A stretch of 64,000 bases of DNA from Pseudomonadota bacterium (GTDB taxonomy: Bacteria > Pseudomonadota > Gammaproteobacteria > Burkholderiales > Burkholderiaceae_B): assembly GCA_023440825.1 (NCBI GenBank), contig JAEXRL010000003.1:45562-109561 (forward strand), written 5' to 3'. The notes under the pieces were generated by a model. It saw nothing but the letters and a program-made list of their open reading frames with translations, did no database searches and had not been told where the DNA came from. This document shows, in pieces, positions 53,691-62,103 of this stretch. The number at the start of each line of letters is the position of its first letter. Position 1 is the first letter of the stretch. The translations under genes and the position numbers were made by a program.

Positions 53691-55955
53691 TTAAGCCACG
53701 CAATCCACGTAATAACGCATGTCCCCATTGTCGTCTGGCAACTCGACAAACCCATGGATATCGCCACCAAAGCCCGGACACAGGGTGTTGAGTTCACGCG
53801 AGAACTTAAGGTAGTCCACAATACTGCGGTTAAAGACTTCGCCCGGAATCAGCAAAGGAATACCGGGTGGGTAAGGGGTGATCAGACTGGTAGTAATTCG
53901 ACCCTCTAGATGATCAATTTCCACCCGTTCGGTCTGACGTTTGGCTATGCACGCGTAAGCCTCGCTAGGCTTCATGGCTGGCACGGCCTCTTTTAAATAC
54001 ATCTCTGTAGTCAGACGAGCTATATCATGTCTGGCGTACAGGGTATGCACGTGCTGGCACAGATCTTGCAAGCCCCACTCCTCATACTGAGGATGCTTAC
54101 GACAAAAATCGGGTAATAAGCGCCATAAAGGTTCGTTGCGCGCGTAATCATCTTTAAACTGCTGCAACGCTGTTAACAAGGAATTCCAGCGCCCTTTGGT
54201 GATACCAATAGTGAACATAATGAAAAAGCTGTACAAGCCTGTTTTCTCTATGATCACGCCATGTTCTGCTAGGAATTTAGCCACAATCGGAGCTGGTATG
54301 CCCTGCTCAGAAAACTGACCCTGCATATCAAGCCCAGGCGTCATGATCGTGACTTTGATCGGATCGAGCATATTGAAGCCATCGGCTAGCTGACCAAAAC
54401 CGTGCCAGCTTGCATCGTCATCCGCAGTTTGAAAAATCCAGTTATCCGGCGCACCGATTCCCTCGGGCTCAAGCTGCTGTGGCCCCCAAAGCTGGAACCA
54501 CCAGTCTTGCTCGTCATACTGCTCACCGACCTGGCGCATAGCTCGACGAAAATCCAGCGCTTCCACGATGCTCTCTTCAACCAGTGTGCGGCCACCGGGC
54601 GGCTCCATCATGGCAGCCGCAACATCGCAACTCGCAATAATTGCATACTGCGGCGATGTGGACATATGCATCAGATACGCTTCGTTGAATAAATAGCGAT
54701 CCAGCTTAGTCGTGTCCGAGTTCTGCACCAGAATATGGCTGGCCTGACTTAAGCCTGCTAATAGCTTGTGCGTTGACTGTGTTGAAAATACCAGTGATTC
54801 TACCGGACGCGGGCGACGTTTACCCATAGCGTGGAAGCTGCCGTAAAAAGGGTGGAAGGCCGCATGCGGGATCCACGCCTCGTCAAAGTGCAAAACTTCT
54901 ACGTAGCCATCCAGGGCACCTTTGATCACTTCTGTGTCGTACATCACGCCATCGTAGGTGGACTGGGTCAAAACCAGTACACGCGGCTTGATCTGGTCAA
55001 TATCACGATCGGCCAACAAAGGGTGGGCACGCATCTTTTCCTTGATGGCGTCCGGCGAAAACTCTTCACGAGGAATGGGGCCAATAATACCCATATGGTT
55101 ACGCGTAGGGCGTAAAAACACAGGGATGGCTCCCGTCAATACGATGCTGTGCAGAATCGATTTATGACAATTACGATCCACCACCACCACATCACCTGGG
55201 GCAACCGCATGTTGCCACACAATTTTATTGCTTGTACTGGTGCCGTTGGTCACAAAAAAACAGTGATCCGCATTGAATATACGTGCTGCATTGCGCTCGC
55301 TGGCACCAATAGCGCCGGTATGGTCTAACAGTTGGCCTAGCTCTTCTACCGAGTTACACACATCAGCGCGCAACATGTTTTCACCAAAAAACTGGTGAAA
55401 CACTTGCCCTACTGGACTTTTAAGAAAGGCTACCCCCCCCGAGTGACCGGGGCAGTGCCAAGAATAAGAACCGTCTTCGGCGTACTCAAGCAAAGCCTTT
55501 AAAAAGGGCGGGCGTATACCGCTTAAATAATTTTTTGCTTCGCGTATCAGATGGCGCGCTACAAATTCGGGGGTATCCTCGAACATATGAATAACGCCAT
55601 GCAAGCCACGTAAAATGTCATTCGGTATGTGACGCGCTGTTTTGGTTTCACCATACACATAGATGGGAACATCTACGTTGCGCCGTCTCACTTCCGCAAT
55701 AAAGGTACGAATATTATGCAAGGCGGGTGCAGTTTCTACATCAGGCGTGAACTCTTCATCGTCAATCGACAAAATAAACGCGCTCGCACGGCTTTGCTGC
55801 TGAGCGAACTGACTTAAATCGTGATAACTGGTGACTCCCAGCACATCAAAGCCCTCCGAACGGATAGCTTCGGCTAAGGCCCGGATTCCCAACCCTGAGG
55901 TGTTTTCAGAACGGAAGTCCTCATCAATGATGACGATGGGAAAATGAAATTGCAT
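53691..55955 (-). CDS. PLP-dependent arginine/lysine/ornithine decarboxylase (group III)
   Basis: The 754-residue enzyme belongs to the large inducible basic-amino-acid decarboxylases. The order is an N-terminal response-regulator-like wing domain (about 1-130), a PLP fold-type I core with HFDEAW (356-361) and the PLP lysine Lys397 in STHKLLAGLSQAS, and a C-terminal domain with ITPYPPGIPLLIPGE. The length is like AdiA (about 755), and the core resembles both AdiA and CadA, so the substrate is uncertain. No antiporter gene is adjacent, which argues against a dedicated acid-resistance pair and suits a polyamine role. A short hairpin CCCTA-GTTG-TAGGG lies after the stop. Confidence 0.9.
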   Translation of the reverse strand: MQFHFPIVIIDEDFRSENTSGLGIRALAEAIRSEGFDVLGVTSYHDLSQFAQQQSRASAFILSIDDEEFTPDVETAPALHNIRTFIAEVRRRNVDVPIYVYGETKTARHIPNDILRGLHGVIHMFEDTPEFVARHLIREAKNYLSGIRPPFLKALLEYAEDGSYSWHCPGHSGGVAFLKSPVGQVFHQFFGENMLRADVCNSVEELGQLLDHTGAIGASERNAARIFNADHCFFVTNGTSTSNKIVWQHAVAPGDVVVVDRNCHKSILHSIVLTGAIPVFLRPTRNHMGIIGPIPREEFSPDAIKEKMRAHPLLADRDIDQIKPRVLVLTQSTYDGVMYDTEVIKGALDGYVEVLHFDEAWIPHAAFHPFYGSFHAMGKRRPRPVESLVFSTQSTHKLLAGLSQASHILVQNSDTTKLDRYLFNEAYLMHMSTSPQYAIIASCDVAAAMMEPPGGRTLVEESIVEALDFRRAMRQVGEQYDEQDWWFQLWGPQQLEPEGIGAPDNWIFQTADDDASWHGFGQLADGFNMLDPIKVTIMTPGLDMQGQFSEQGIPAPIVAKFLAEHGVIIEKTGLYSFFIMFTIGITKGRWNSLLTALQQFKDDYARNEPLWRLLPDFCRKHPQYEEWGLQDLCQHVHTLYARHDIARLTTEMYLKEAVPAMKPSEAYACIAKRQTERVEIDHLEGRITTSLITPYPPGIPLLIPGEVFNRSIVDYLKFSRELNTLCPGFGGDIHGFVELPDDNGDMRYYVDCVA

Positions 55956-56151
55956 GCTTATTCCTGTATAAAAACCTGTGCCATATGGCCAAAGCCAAAT
56001 GCACGCCTGTTAACGGCAGCAAACAGACGCATCACGAACTTTACTATGTTCTTATGACATATGCGTGCGAGCTTGGCAAATCAGTGAAAACGTCGTATTT
56101 AGACAGCGCCGTATTCACCTCGTGCATAGCCTCTGTTTTTAGGGTAACCAA

Positions 56152-57102
56152 TCAGCTCACATAGGCTTTTAGCAAAGGATGTTGACTGATATGGTGTTGT
56201 AAAAATTGCTTAAAGTGCATTGCAGCCGGCGATAGGGGGCGGCCATTTCGCGTTAACACGTAAAAGCCGCGCGATACAGTCGGATTACATAAGGGACGCG
56301 TTTCTAGCTGATACAACTGTACTAGCGGACTGGCGTAGGCCAGACACAGAGACACCCCCAAGCCTGCATTCACCATCGCCAACGCGGTAGACATGAACGT
56401 CACCTCATTAGCAGGCTCCAGCGCAGATCCACGCAGCGCGCTGTAAATATCATCGGACAAACGCTCAACGAACTGTCCCTGCAAAGAAATGACGGGATAC
56501 GTCATCAGTTCGCTCCAACTGACCTGCTCCTGCGTACTTAGAGCATGCCCCGGAGGCAACACGGCCAAAAAGGGACCTTCAAACAAAGCTTGCGCGTGGA
56601 TTTCAACGGGATTATCGCGCTCAGGGGCCAAACCTATATCCACCTCTCCGGAAAACACACGTGAGACCACACTTTCTACGGCACAATCCACCAGTTTTAC
56701 GCGTACGCCTGGGTACTGCTGTGCATACGCTGCCATCACGCCAGGCAACACCGTTGAGGACATCAATTGAGGGGCAGCAATGCGCACTAAACCGCTCTTT
56801 AGATTTTTCAGATTCACGGACTCTTGTAGAGCGTAATCCAAATCACTGAGCAACTTATCCATAATAGGTAACAAGTCCTGACCTACCTCGGAAAGTTGTA
56901 GCCGACGAGTGCTACGATCAAACAATACCAGCCCCAACAAGGTTTCCAGCTCTTTAATTAAGGCACTAATCGCCGACTGGCTCACAAACAAGCTTTCTGC
57001 AGCGAGCGAAAAACTGCCTTTACGCGCAACCGCGACAAAAGCGCGCAGTTGACGCAAAGTAATATGCCGTTGAACGCGGGAAAACTGCTGTTCTATCGTC
57101 AT
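56152..57102 (-). CDS. LysR-family transcriptional regulator
   Basis: The 316-residue protein has the LysR helix-turn-helix near the N-terminus (LRQLRAFVAVARKGSFSLAA, then VSQSAISALIKELETLLG) and a substrate-binding effector domain beginning VRIAAPQLMSSTVLP. It is divergent from the VOC-FAH-maiA genes with a 137-base shared intergenic region, the usual arrangement for a LysR activator and its target. The effector is probably an aromatic-ring product or a related acid, by context only. Confidence 0.88.
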   Translation of the reverse strand: MTIEQQFSRVQRHITLRQLRAFVAVARKGSFSLAAESLFVSQSAISALIKELETLLGLVLFDRSTRRLQLSEVGQDLLPIMDKLLSDLDYALQESVNLKNLKSGLVRIAAPQLMSSTVLPGVMAAYAQQYPGVRVKLVDCAVESVVSRVFSGEVDIGLAPERDNPVEIHAQALFEGPFLAVLPPGHALSTQEQVSWSELMTYPVISLQGQFVERLSDDIYSALRGSALEPANEVTFMSTALAMVNAGLGVSLCLAYASPLVQLYQLETRPLCNPTVSRGFYVLTRNGRPLSPAAMHFKQFLQHHISQHPLLKAYVS

Positions 57103-57134
57103 GCTGAAGCTCCCAAGATGTATCCGCGATAACC

Positions 57135-57146
57135 CTAATTTATTAG
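57135..57146. promoter_or_regulatory. Candidate LysR-type palindrome in the divergent promoter
   Basis: CTAAT-TT-ATTAG is a perfect 5-base-arm palindrome 32 bases upstream of the LysR start, in the divergent promoter region. Its position suits a regulator-binding site, but such short AT-rich palindromes arise easily by chance. Confidence 0.3.
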
Positions 57147-57177
57147 TTTACCTGATAGTTAGATAGATAAATATCGT

Positions 57178-57206
57178 TTGTTTTATAAGTGTTTTTGCCC
57201 TTAAAT
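57178..57206 (+). promoter_or_regulatory. Candidate sigma-70 promoter of the VOC-FAH-maiA genes
   Basis: TTGTTT (57178-57183) and TTAAAT (57201-57206) are separated by 17 bases, 33 bases before the VOC start. Both boxes are imperfect, as is usual for activator-dependent promoters. Confidence 0.35.
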
Positions 57207-57239
57207 AGACTGGAGTAAACACCACAACGGGACATCATC

Positions 57240-57779
57240 ATGCAAATCAAAAGAATTCATCACGTAGCTTACCGCTGTAAAAATGCCAAACAAACAGTAG
57301 AGTGGTACGGCAAATACCTGAACATGGATTTTGTTTTGGCCATTGCAGAAAATGAAGTGCCATCTACCAAGGCCCCGGATCCCTACATGCACATTTTCCT
57401 GGATGCAGGAAATGGCAACATCCTCGCCTTCTTTGAACTGCCCACTCAGGCAGAGATGGGGCGCGATCCCAATACCCCTACCTGGGTGCAGCACTTAGCC
57501 CTTGAGGTAGACACCATGGAAGAGCTGCTTGCCGCCAAGGCACGCCTAGAAGCTGACGATATCCATGTTATAGGCCCTACCGATCACACTATTTTTAAAT
57601 CCATTTACTTTTTCGATCCAAACGGACATCGCTTGGAATTGGCCGTCAATACAGCCACTGCGGAAATGAACCGTAAACTGGACGAAGTGAAATGGGACAT
57701 GCTGGAAGAGTGGGACCGTACTAAAAAAGCTCCTGCCCATGCACGTTGGATGCATGAGCCTGTCAGTACTAACAAATAA
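57240..57779 (+). CDS. VOC (glyoxalase/extradiol dioxygenase) family protein
   Basis: The 179-residue protein has two beta-alpha-beta-beta-beta units of the vicinal-oxygen-chelate fold. Predicted metal ligands are His8, Glu66, His85 and Glu133, a glyoxalase-type two-His/two-Glu set. The fold covers lyases, ring-cleavage dioxygenases and epimerases. It precedes a fumarylacetoacetate hydrolase-family gene and a maleylacetoacetate isomerase, so it could act on a ring-cleavage product or as an aldehyde detoxification enzyme, but its true activity is not visible. A GGGA ribosome-binding site precedes the ATG. Confidence 0.78.
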   Translation: MQIKRIHHVAYRCKNAKQTVEWYGKYLNMDFVLAIAENEVPSTKAPDPYMHIFLDAGNGNILAFFELPTQAEMGRDPNTPTWVQHLALEVDTMEELLAAKARLEADDIHVIGPTDHTIFKSIYFFDPNGHRLELAVNTATAEMNRKLDEVKWDMLEEWDRTKKAPAHARWMHEPVSTNK

Positions 57780-57920
57780 AACGCAAAAGCTTGCACGTCT
57801 TTACATTACCTGTGCCCCTTTTAGCGATGCTCATGCAAGCACAGACGCCAGCACAATAAGCAAGCTGTCGCTGTATGCCGCATGCCTTTTTATATTCCAC
57901 CACGACAAGGATTTGTTGTA

Positions 57921-58934
57921 ATGAAACTTGCTACCCTAAAACAAGGTGGCCGTGATGGCACCCTAATCGTTGTTAACCGAGCATTGAGTCAGTATGTGCC
58001 CGTACCAGAGATCGCTGCTACCTTACAAGCGGCGCTAGACGACTGGGCTACCACTGAGCCCAAGTTAATCGCTGTGTATGACGCATTGAATCGTAACGAG
58101 CGTCAAGACGCACTGCCCTTTGAGTCTGAGCAGGTACATTCTCCTTTGCCCCGCGCCTACCAATGGGCCGATGGCTCGGCTTACGTAAACCACGTAGAGC
58201 TAGTACGACGTGCTCGCGGTGCAGAGCTACCCGCTTCATTCTGGACTGATCCCTTAATGTACCAAGGTGGATCAGACTCCTTTATCGGCCCCTGCGACCC
58301 TATTCCAGTCCCCTCGGAAGAATGGGGGATCGACTTGGAGGCAGAAATCGCCATCATCACGGGTGATCTACCAATCGGGGCCACACCAGAACAGACGGCG
58401 CGTGAAATTCGCCTGCTTATGCTGGTCAATGACGTTTCCCTGCGTAATCTGATTCCTGCCGAACTGGCCAAGGGTTTTGGGTTTGTACAGGCTAAGCCTG
58501 CCTCCGCTTTCTCTCCAGTGGCCGTTACGCCAGATGAGCTGGGCCAGGCCTGGCAAGATACCAAAGTACATCTGCCTTTACACGTACACATCAACGACGA
58601 GCTGTTTGGCAAACCTGATGCGGGCACAGACATGACGTTTAACTTTGCTCAGCTAGCGGCACACCTAACAAAAACACGCGAGTTGGAAGCCGGTTCCATC
58701 ATAGGCTCAGGCACCATTTCCAATAAACAGGGTGATTTGCATGGCTCCTCCATACAAAATGGTGGCGTAGGCTATTGCTGTATTGCTGAAGTACGTATGT
58801 ACGAGACTATAGAAACCGGCACACCCAAAACGTCATTCCTAAAGTATGGCGACAAGGTAAAAATTGAAATGCTGGATGCACAAGGCCAAAGCATATTTGG
58901 TGCCATCGAACAACGTGTGGTGCCTTGCCCGTAA
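57921..58934 (+). CDS. Fumarylacetoacetate hydrolase-family protein
   Basis: The 337-residue protein has the FAH-fold C-terminal domain with metal-binding Glu140 and Glu142 (DLEAEIAII) and VNDVSLRN. The N-terminal domain is of the longer FAH type. FAH-family enzymes split fumarylacetoacetate or fumarylpyruvate into fumarate and acetoacetate or pyruvate. The ATG at 57921 follows AAGGA; an earlier ATG at 57882 would add 13 residues. It lies 141 bases after the VOC gene and 67 before maiA. Confidence 0.82.
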   Translation: MKLATLKQGGRDGTLIVVNRALSQYVPVPEIAATLQAALDDWATTEPKLIAVYDALNRNERQDALPFESEQVHSPLPRAYQWADGSAYVNHVELVRRARGAELPASFWTDPLMYQGGSDSFIGPCDPIPVPSEEWGIDLEAEIAIITGDLPIGATPEQTAREIRLLMLVNDVSLRNLIPAELAKGFGFVQAKPASAFSPVAVTPDELGQAWQDTKVHLPLHVHINDELFGKPDAGTDMTFNFAQLAAHLTKTRELEAGSIIGSGTISNKQGDLHGSSIQNGGVGYCCIAEVRMYETIETGTPKTSFLKYGDKVKIEMLDAQGQSIFGAIEQRVVPCP

Positions 58935-59001
58935 AGGAACACGCACAGCGCCTGTGCTCTACTGTACAGGCGCTTGACTCCCTACTTAGCCTAACTGCTC
59001 T

Positions 59002-59667
59002 ATGAAACTGTACACCTATTTTCGCAGCTCAGCGGCGTATCGGGTACGTATTGCTTTGGCTCTTAAGCAATTGCCCTACGAGGCTGTCCCCGTCCATTTA
59101 CTCAAAGATGGAGGGCAACAACTGCAGGCAGACTATAAGCGCCTCAATCCTCTGGGTTTACTCCCTACCTTATTAAATGATGAAAACCAGGCACTAACTC
59201 AGTCACTGGCAATCATTGAGTATTTGGAAGAGGTTTATCCTGAGCGGCCATTGCTACCTGCCCTCGCTCACGATAAGGCGCTAGTGCGTGCCTTTGCACA
59301 AACCATTGCCTGCGATATACACCCGCTGAATAATCTACGCGTACTCAAATACCTCAGTACTGAACTACAGCTCACGGATGAGCAACGCAACACCTGGTAC
59401 GCTCACTGGTTACATCAAGGCTTTGCAGCCCTAGAGAAACTACTGAACAATCAGAATACCAAGCATGAGTTCTGTTTTAGCAATGCACCAGGATTAGCGG
59501 AGTGTTGTCTGATTCCACAAATCTATAACGCACGTCGTTTCAATATTGGCCTGGATCCCTATCCAAATATACAGCGTATTACCGCAGCATGCGAAGCCCT
59601 ACCCGCGTTTCAGCACGCCGCACCCGAACAGCAGCACGATTACGAAGCCCCCAGCGTCAAACCTTAA
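59002..59667 (+). CDS. maiA: Maleylacetoacetate isomerase (zeta-class glutathione transferase)
   Basis: The 221-residue protein opens with LYTYFRSSAAYRVRIALALK, which holds the SSxxxRVR signature of zeta-class glutathione transferases. These convert maleylacetoacetate, or maleylpyruvate, to the fumaryl isomer with glutathione as cofactor. The FAH-family protein upstream would take the next step, so the two genes give the end of a homogentisate or gentisate route. The gene ends at a strong terminator that also serves the S10 operon from the other side. Confidence 0.9.
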   Translation: MKLYTYFRSSAAYRVRIALALKQLPYEAVPVHLLKDGGQQLQADYKRLNPLGLLPTLLNDENQALTQSLAIIEYLEEVYPERPLLPALAHDKALVRAFAQTIACDIHPLNNLRVLKYLSTELQLTDEQRNTWYAHWLHQGFAALEKLLNNQNTKHEFCFSNAPGLAECCLIPQIYNARRFNIGLDPYPNIQRITAACEALPAFQHAAPEQQHDYEAPSVKP

Positions 59668-59713
59668 AGGATGTTTTGCACACCACAGTATGACGCCCAT
59701 TCAGTACGGGTAT

Positions 59714-59750
59714 AAAAAAAGCCAGACTAATAAAAGTCTGGCTTTTTTTT
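59714..59750. terminator. Bidirectional intrinsic terminator between maiA and rpsQ
   Basis: GCCAGACT (59721-59728) and AGTCTGGC (59735-59742) form a perfect 8-bp stem with a 6-base loop, with seven A residues before and eight T residues after. It can end transcription in both directions: maiA on the plus strand and the S10 operon on the minus strand. Confidence 0.93.
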
Positions 59751-59793
59751 GAACTGTCTTAAGGCCTAAGCCTTAAGACTGGTTCAAGTGGAT

Positions 59794-60075
59794 TTAGATC
59801 ACACGTGCTGCTTCGACCAAACGCACAGCAGTCCAGGACTTGCTGCGGCTTAGTGGACGGCATTCGGCGATTTCCACTGTATCGCCTTCATTGTACTGAT
59901 TGGTTTCATCGTGCGCTTTATACTTGTTAGAGCGGACGATAATTTTGCCATACAAAGGATGCTTAACACGACGCTCTACACGAACGACGATAGTTTTATC
60001 CATTTTGTTGCTGACAACTTGACCAATCAAGGTACGTTGACGCTTTGCTGTGACTTGAGTTTGAGTATCGCTCAT
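59794..60075 (-). CDS. rpsQ: Small ribosomal subunit protein uS17
   Basis: The 93-residue OB-fold protein has the S17 signature RTLIGQVVSNKMDKTIVV and KYKAHDETNQYNEGD. It is the last gene of the S10 operon here and is followed 44 bases later by a strong bidirectional terminator, so the operon does not run into rplN, unlike many bacteria. Confidence 0.97.
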   Translation of the reverse strand: MSDTQTQVTAKRQRTLIGQVVSNKMDKTIVVRVERRVKHPLYGKIIVRSNKYKAHDETNQYNEGDTVEIAECRPLSRSKSWTAVRLVEAARVI

Positions 60076-60076
60076 C

Positions 60077-60268
60077 TTACTTTCCTGCGTTCTCAGCCAT
60101 GACTGTACGTACGCGCGCTATGTCACGACGTACCTGGCTCAATTGGCTGGTGTTGGAAAGCTGTTGAGTAGCACGCTGCATGCGCAGGTTAAATTGTGCT
60201 TTCAACAGGCTCTCGAGCTCTTTTTGCAGCTCGGCGGCATCTTTGTTGCGGAGTTCGCTGGCTTTCAT
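60077..60268 (-). CDS. rpmC: Large ribosomal subunit protein uL29
   Basis: The 63-residue coiled helical protein begins MKASELRNKDAAELQKELES and has the typical RRDIARVRTVM segment. It sits near the peptide exit tunnel. One base separates it from rpsQ. Confidence 0.97.
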   Translation of the reverse strand: MKASELRNKDAAELQKELESLLKAQFNLRMQRATQQLSNTSQLSQVRRDIARVRTVMAENAGK

Positions 60269-60277
60269 AACGTCTCC

Positions 60278-60694
60278 TTAAGCACCGATCTGACGTGTAA
60301 CAAACGTCGTCGAGATAGGTAGCTTGGCGGCGGCCAGACGGAATGCTTCACGTGCCAGCTCTTCGCTAACACCTTCCATTTCGTACAACACCTTGCCGGG
60401 TTGAATTTCAGCGACCCAAAACTCTGGATTTCCCTTACCACTACCCATACGAACCTCTGCAGGTTTCTGGGAGATAGGCTTATCGGGGAAAATACGAATC
60501 CAGATGCGGCCACCACGTTTAATGTGACGGTTAATCGCACGACGAGCAGCCTCGATTTGACGGGCAGTCAGGCGACCGCGGCCAGTGGCTTTTAAGCCAA
60601 ACTCGCCGAACGATACCTGAGCACCACGCGTGGCCAGACCGGTGTTGCGGCCTTTATGCTCTTTGCGATACTTTCTGCGTGAAGGTTGCAACAT
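60278..60694 (-). CDS. rplP: Large ribosomal subunit protein uL16
   Basis: The 138-residue protein starts MLQPSRRKYRKEHKGRNTGL and carries both L16 signatures around ARRAINRHIKRGG and RMGSGKGNPEFWVA. It lies two bases past the rpsC stop. Confidence 0.97.
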   Translation of the reverse strand: MLQPSRRKYRKEHKGRNTGLATRGAQVSFGEFGLKATGRGRLTARQIEAARRAINRHIKRGGRIWIRIFPDKPISQKPAEVRMGSGKGNPEFWVAEIQPGKVLYEMEGVSEELAREAFRLAAAKLPISTTFVTRQIGA

Positions 60695-60696
60695 GA

Positions 60697-61473
60697 TTAT
60701 TCTCCTTCAGACGCTTGTGCAGCACCAGCGTCTTTGCGAGCACCACGGCCACGACCGCCTGGACGACGACCCTCAGGACGTTCGCCACGAGGACGACGAG
60801 GACGGCGCTCTTCAGGGACTACTGGCTCAGGTGGCATTTCGCCGTTAGGCAACATATCACCTTTGTAGACCCAAACCTTGATACCAATAATCCCGTAGGT
60901 TGTGTGGGCTTCTGAGGTGCCGTAATCGATATTGGCACGCAGTGTGTGCAGAGGCACACGACCTTCGCGATACCACTCGGTACGAGCAATCTCGATGCCG
61001 TTCAAACGACCGGAACTTTGGATTTTGATGCCCTGAGCACCCAAACGCATTGCATTTTGCATCGCACGCTTCATGGCGCGACGGAACATAATACGCTTTT
61101 CCAATTGCTGAGCAATGGAATCGGCGATCAGTTGTGCATCGGTTTCAGGTTTGCGGATTTCTTCGATGTTGACGTGCACAGGCACACCCAACAAACGTTG
61201 CAAATCAACTTTCAGGCTTTCAATATCTTCACCACGCTTGCCGATCACCACACCAGGACGAGCCGAGTAAATGGTAATACGTGCATTTTTAGCTGGACGC
61301 TCGATGACCACACGGCCAACAGAGGCGTTTTTCAGCTTGCGCTTCAGATATTCACGCACACGGATGTCGTCAGCCAACATCGCACTGAATTCTTTGCCGT
61401 CGGCGTACCAACGGGAGCTCCAGTTACGGTTGACCGCGAGGCGGAACCCAATCGGGTGGATTTTCTGTCCCAT
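60697..61473 (-). CDS. rpsC: Small ribosomal subunit protein uS3
   Basis: The 258-residue protein has the N-terminal MGQKIHPIGFRL, a KH domain (VVIGKRGEDIE) and the C-terminal S3 domain. It ends in an unusually long Arg/Gly/Pro/Glu-rich tail of about 45 residues (RRPRRPRGERPEGRR and on), longer than E. coli S3 (233 residues). Such tails are common in beta-proteobacteria. Confidence 0.97.
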   Translation of the reverse strand: MGQKIHPIGFRLAVNRNWSSRWYADGKEFSAMLADDIRVREYLKRKLKNASVGRVVIERPAKNARITIYSARPGVVIGKRGEDIESLKVDLQRLLGVPVHVNIEEIRKPETDAQLIADSIAQQLEKRIMFRRAMKRAMQNAMRLGAQGIKIQSSGRLNGIEIARTEWYREGRVPLHTLRANIDYGTSEAHTTYGIIGIKVWVYKGDMLPNGEMPPEPVVPEERRPRRPRGERPEGRRPGGRGRGARKDAGAAQASEGE

Positions 61474-61482
61474 TGTGACTCC

Positions 61483-61812
61483 TTAAGCGCCGACTTTAAC
61501 CACAATGTGGCAAGTCTGCTTCTCGATACGGTTGCCGCGACCTTTGGCTCGTGCGGAAAAACGCTTGAGCGATTGTGCTTTATCCACAAAAATTGTGGTT
61601 ACGCGCAATTCATCAATGTCTGCACCATCATTGTGCTCGGCGTTTGCAATGGCAGACTCGAGCGCTTTCTTGATGATAACAGCGGCTTTCTTTGGAGTGA
61701 AAGTCAGGGTATCTAAGGCCTGAGCCACTGACTTGCCGCGAATCAGATCTGCGACCAGCCGTGCCTTCTGAGCCGAAATACGGACTCCACGAATCGTTGC
61801 TGTAGTTTCCAT
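61483..61812 (-). CDS. rplV: Large ribosomal subunit protein uL22
   Basis: The 109-residue protein has the signature ATIRGVRISAQKARLVADLI and the tunnel-lining hairpin, ending CHIVVKVGA. The ATG at 61812 is preceded by GGAGATAAG; the GTG immediately before it is a weaker choice. It partly overlaps no gene, with rpsS 3 bases upstream. Confidence 0.96.
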   Translation of the reverse strand: METTATIRGVRISAQKARLVADLIRGKSVAQALDTLTFTPKKAAVIIKKALESAIANAEHNDGADIDELRVTTIFVDKAQSLKRFSARAKGRGNRIEKQTCHIVVKVGA

Positions 61813-61815
61813 CAC

Positions 61816-62091
61816 TTATCTCCGGGACTTCTTATCCGCGGCATGACCCTTAAACGTACGAGTCAACGCGAACTCGCCGAGCTTGTGGCCAACCATGTTC
61901 TCGTTAATATAAACGGGAATATGTTGACGGCCATTGTGCACAGCAATCGTCAGCCCAATAAATTCGGGCAGGATGGTGGAACGGCGCGACCAGGTTTTGA
62001 TCGGCCTTTTATCGTTGCCCGCGACAGCTGTATCGATCTTACGGATCAGATGCTCATCGACGAATGGGCCTTTTTTGATCGAACGTGACAT
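61816..62091 (-). CDS. rpsS: Small ribosomal subunit protein uS19
   Basis: The 91-residue protein starts MSRSIKKGPFVDEHLIRK and carries the S19 signature with KTWSRRSTILPEFIGLTIAV. It binds the head of the 30S subunit near S13. Confidence 0.97.
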   Translation of the reverse strand: MSRSIKKGPFVDEHLIRKIDTAVAGNDKRPIKTWSRRSTILPEFIGLTIAVHNGRQHIPVYINENMVGHKLGEFALTRTFKGHAADKKSRR

Positions 62092-62103
62092 AGTGTTCGC
62101 CCC

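Noticed and set aside
15056..59793. The 44.7-kb block as a genomic island, prophage or integrative element
   Set aside because: No integrase, transposase, tRNA, flanking direct repeats or phage genes were seen, and the contents are ordinary metabolic genes.
60946..61716. 256-codon open frame on the plus strand across rpsC and rplV
   Set aside because: It lies entirely antisense to two highly conserved ribosomal protein genes and reads as low-complexity His/Thr/Leu-rich sequence, a mirror of their codon use.
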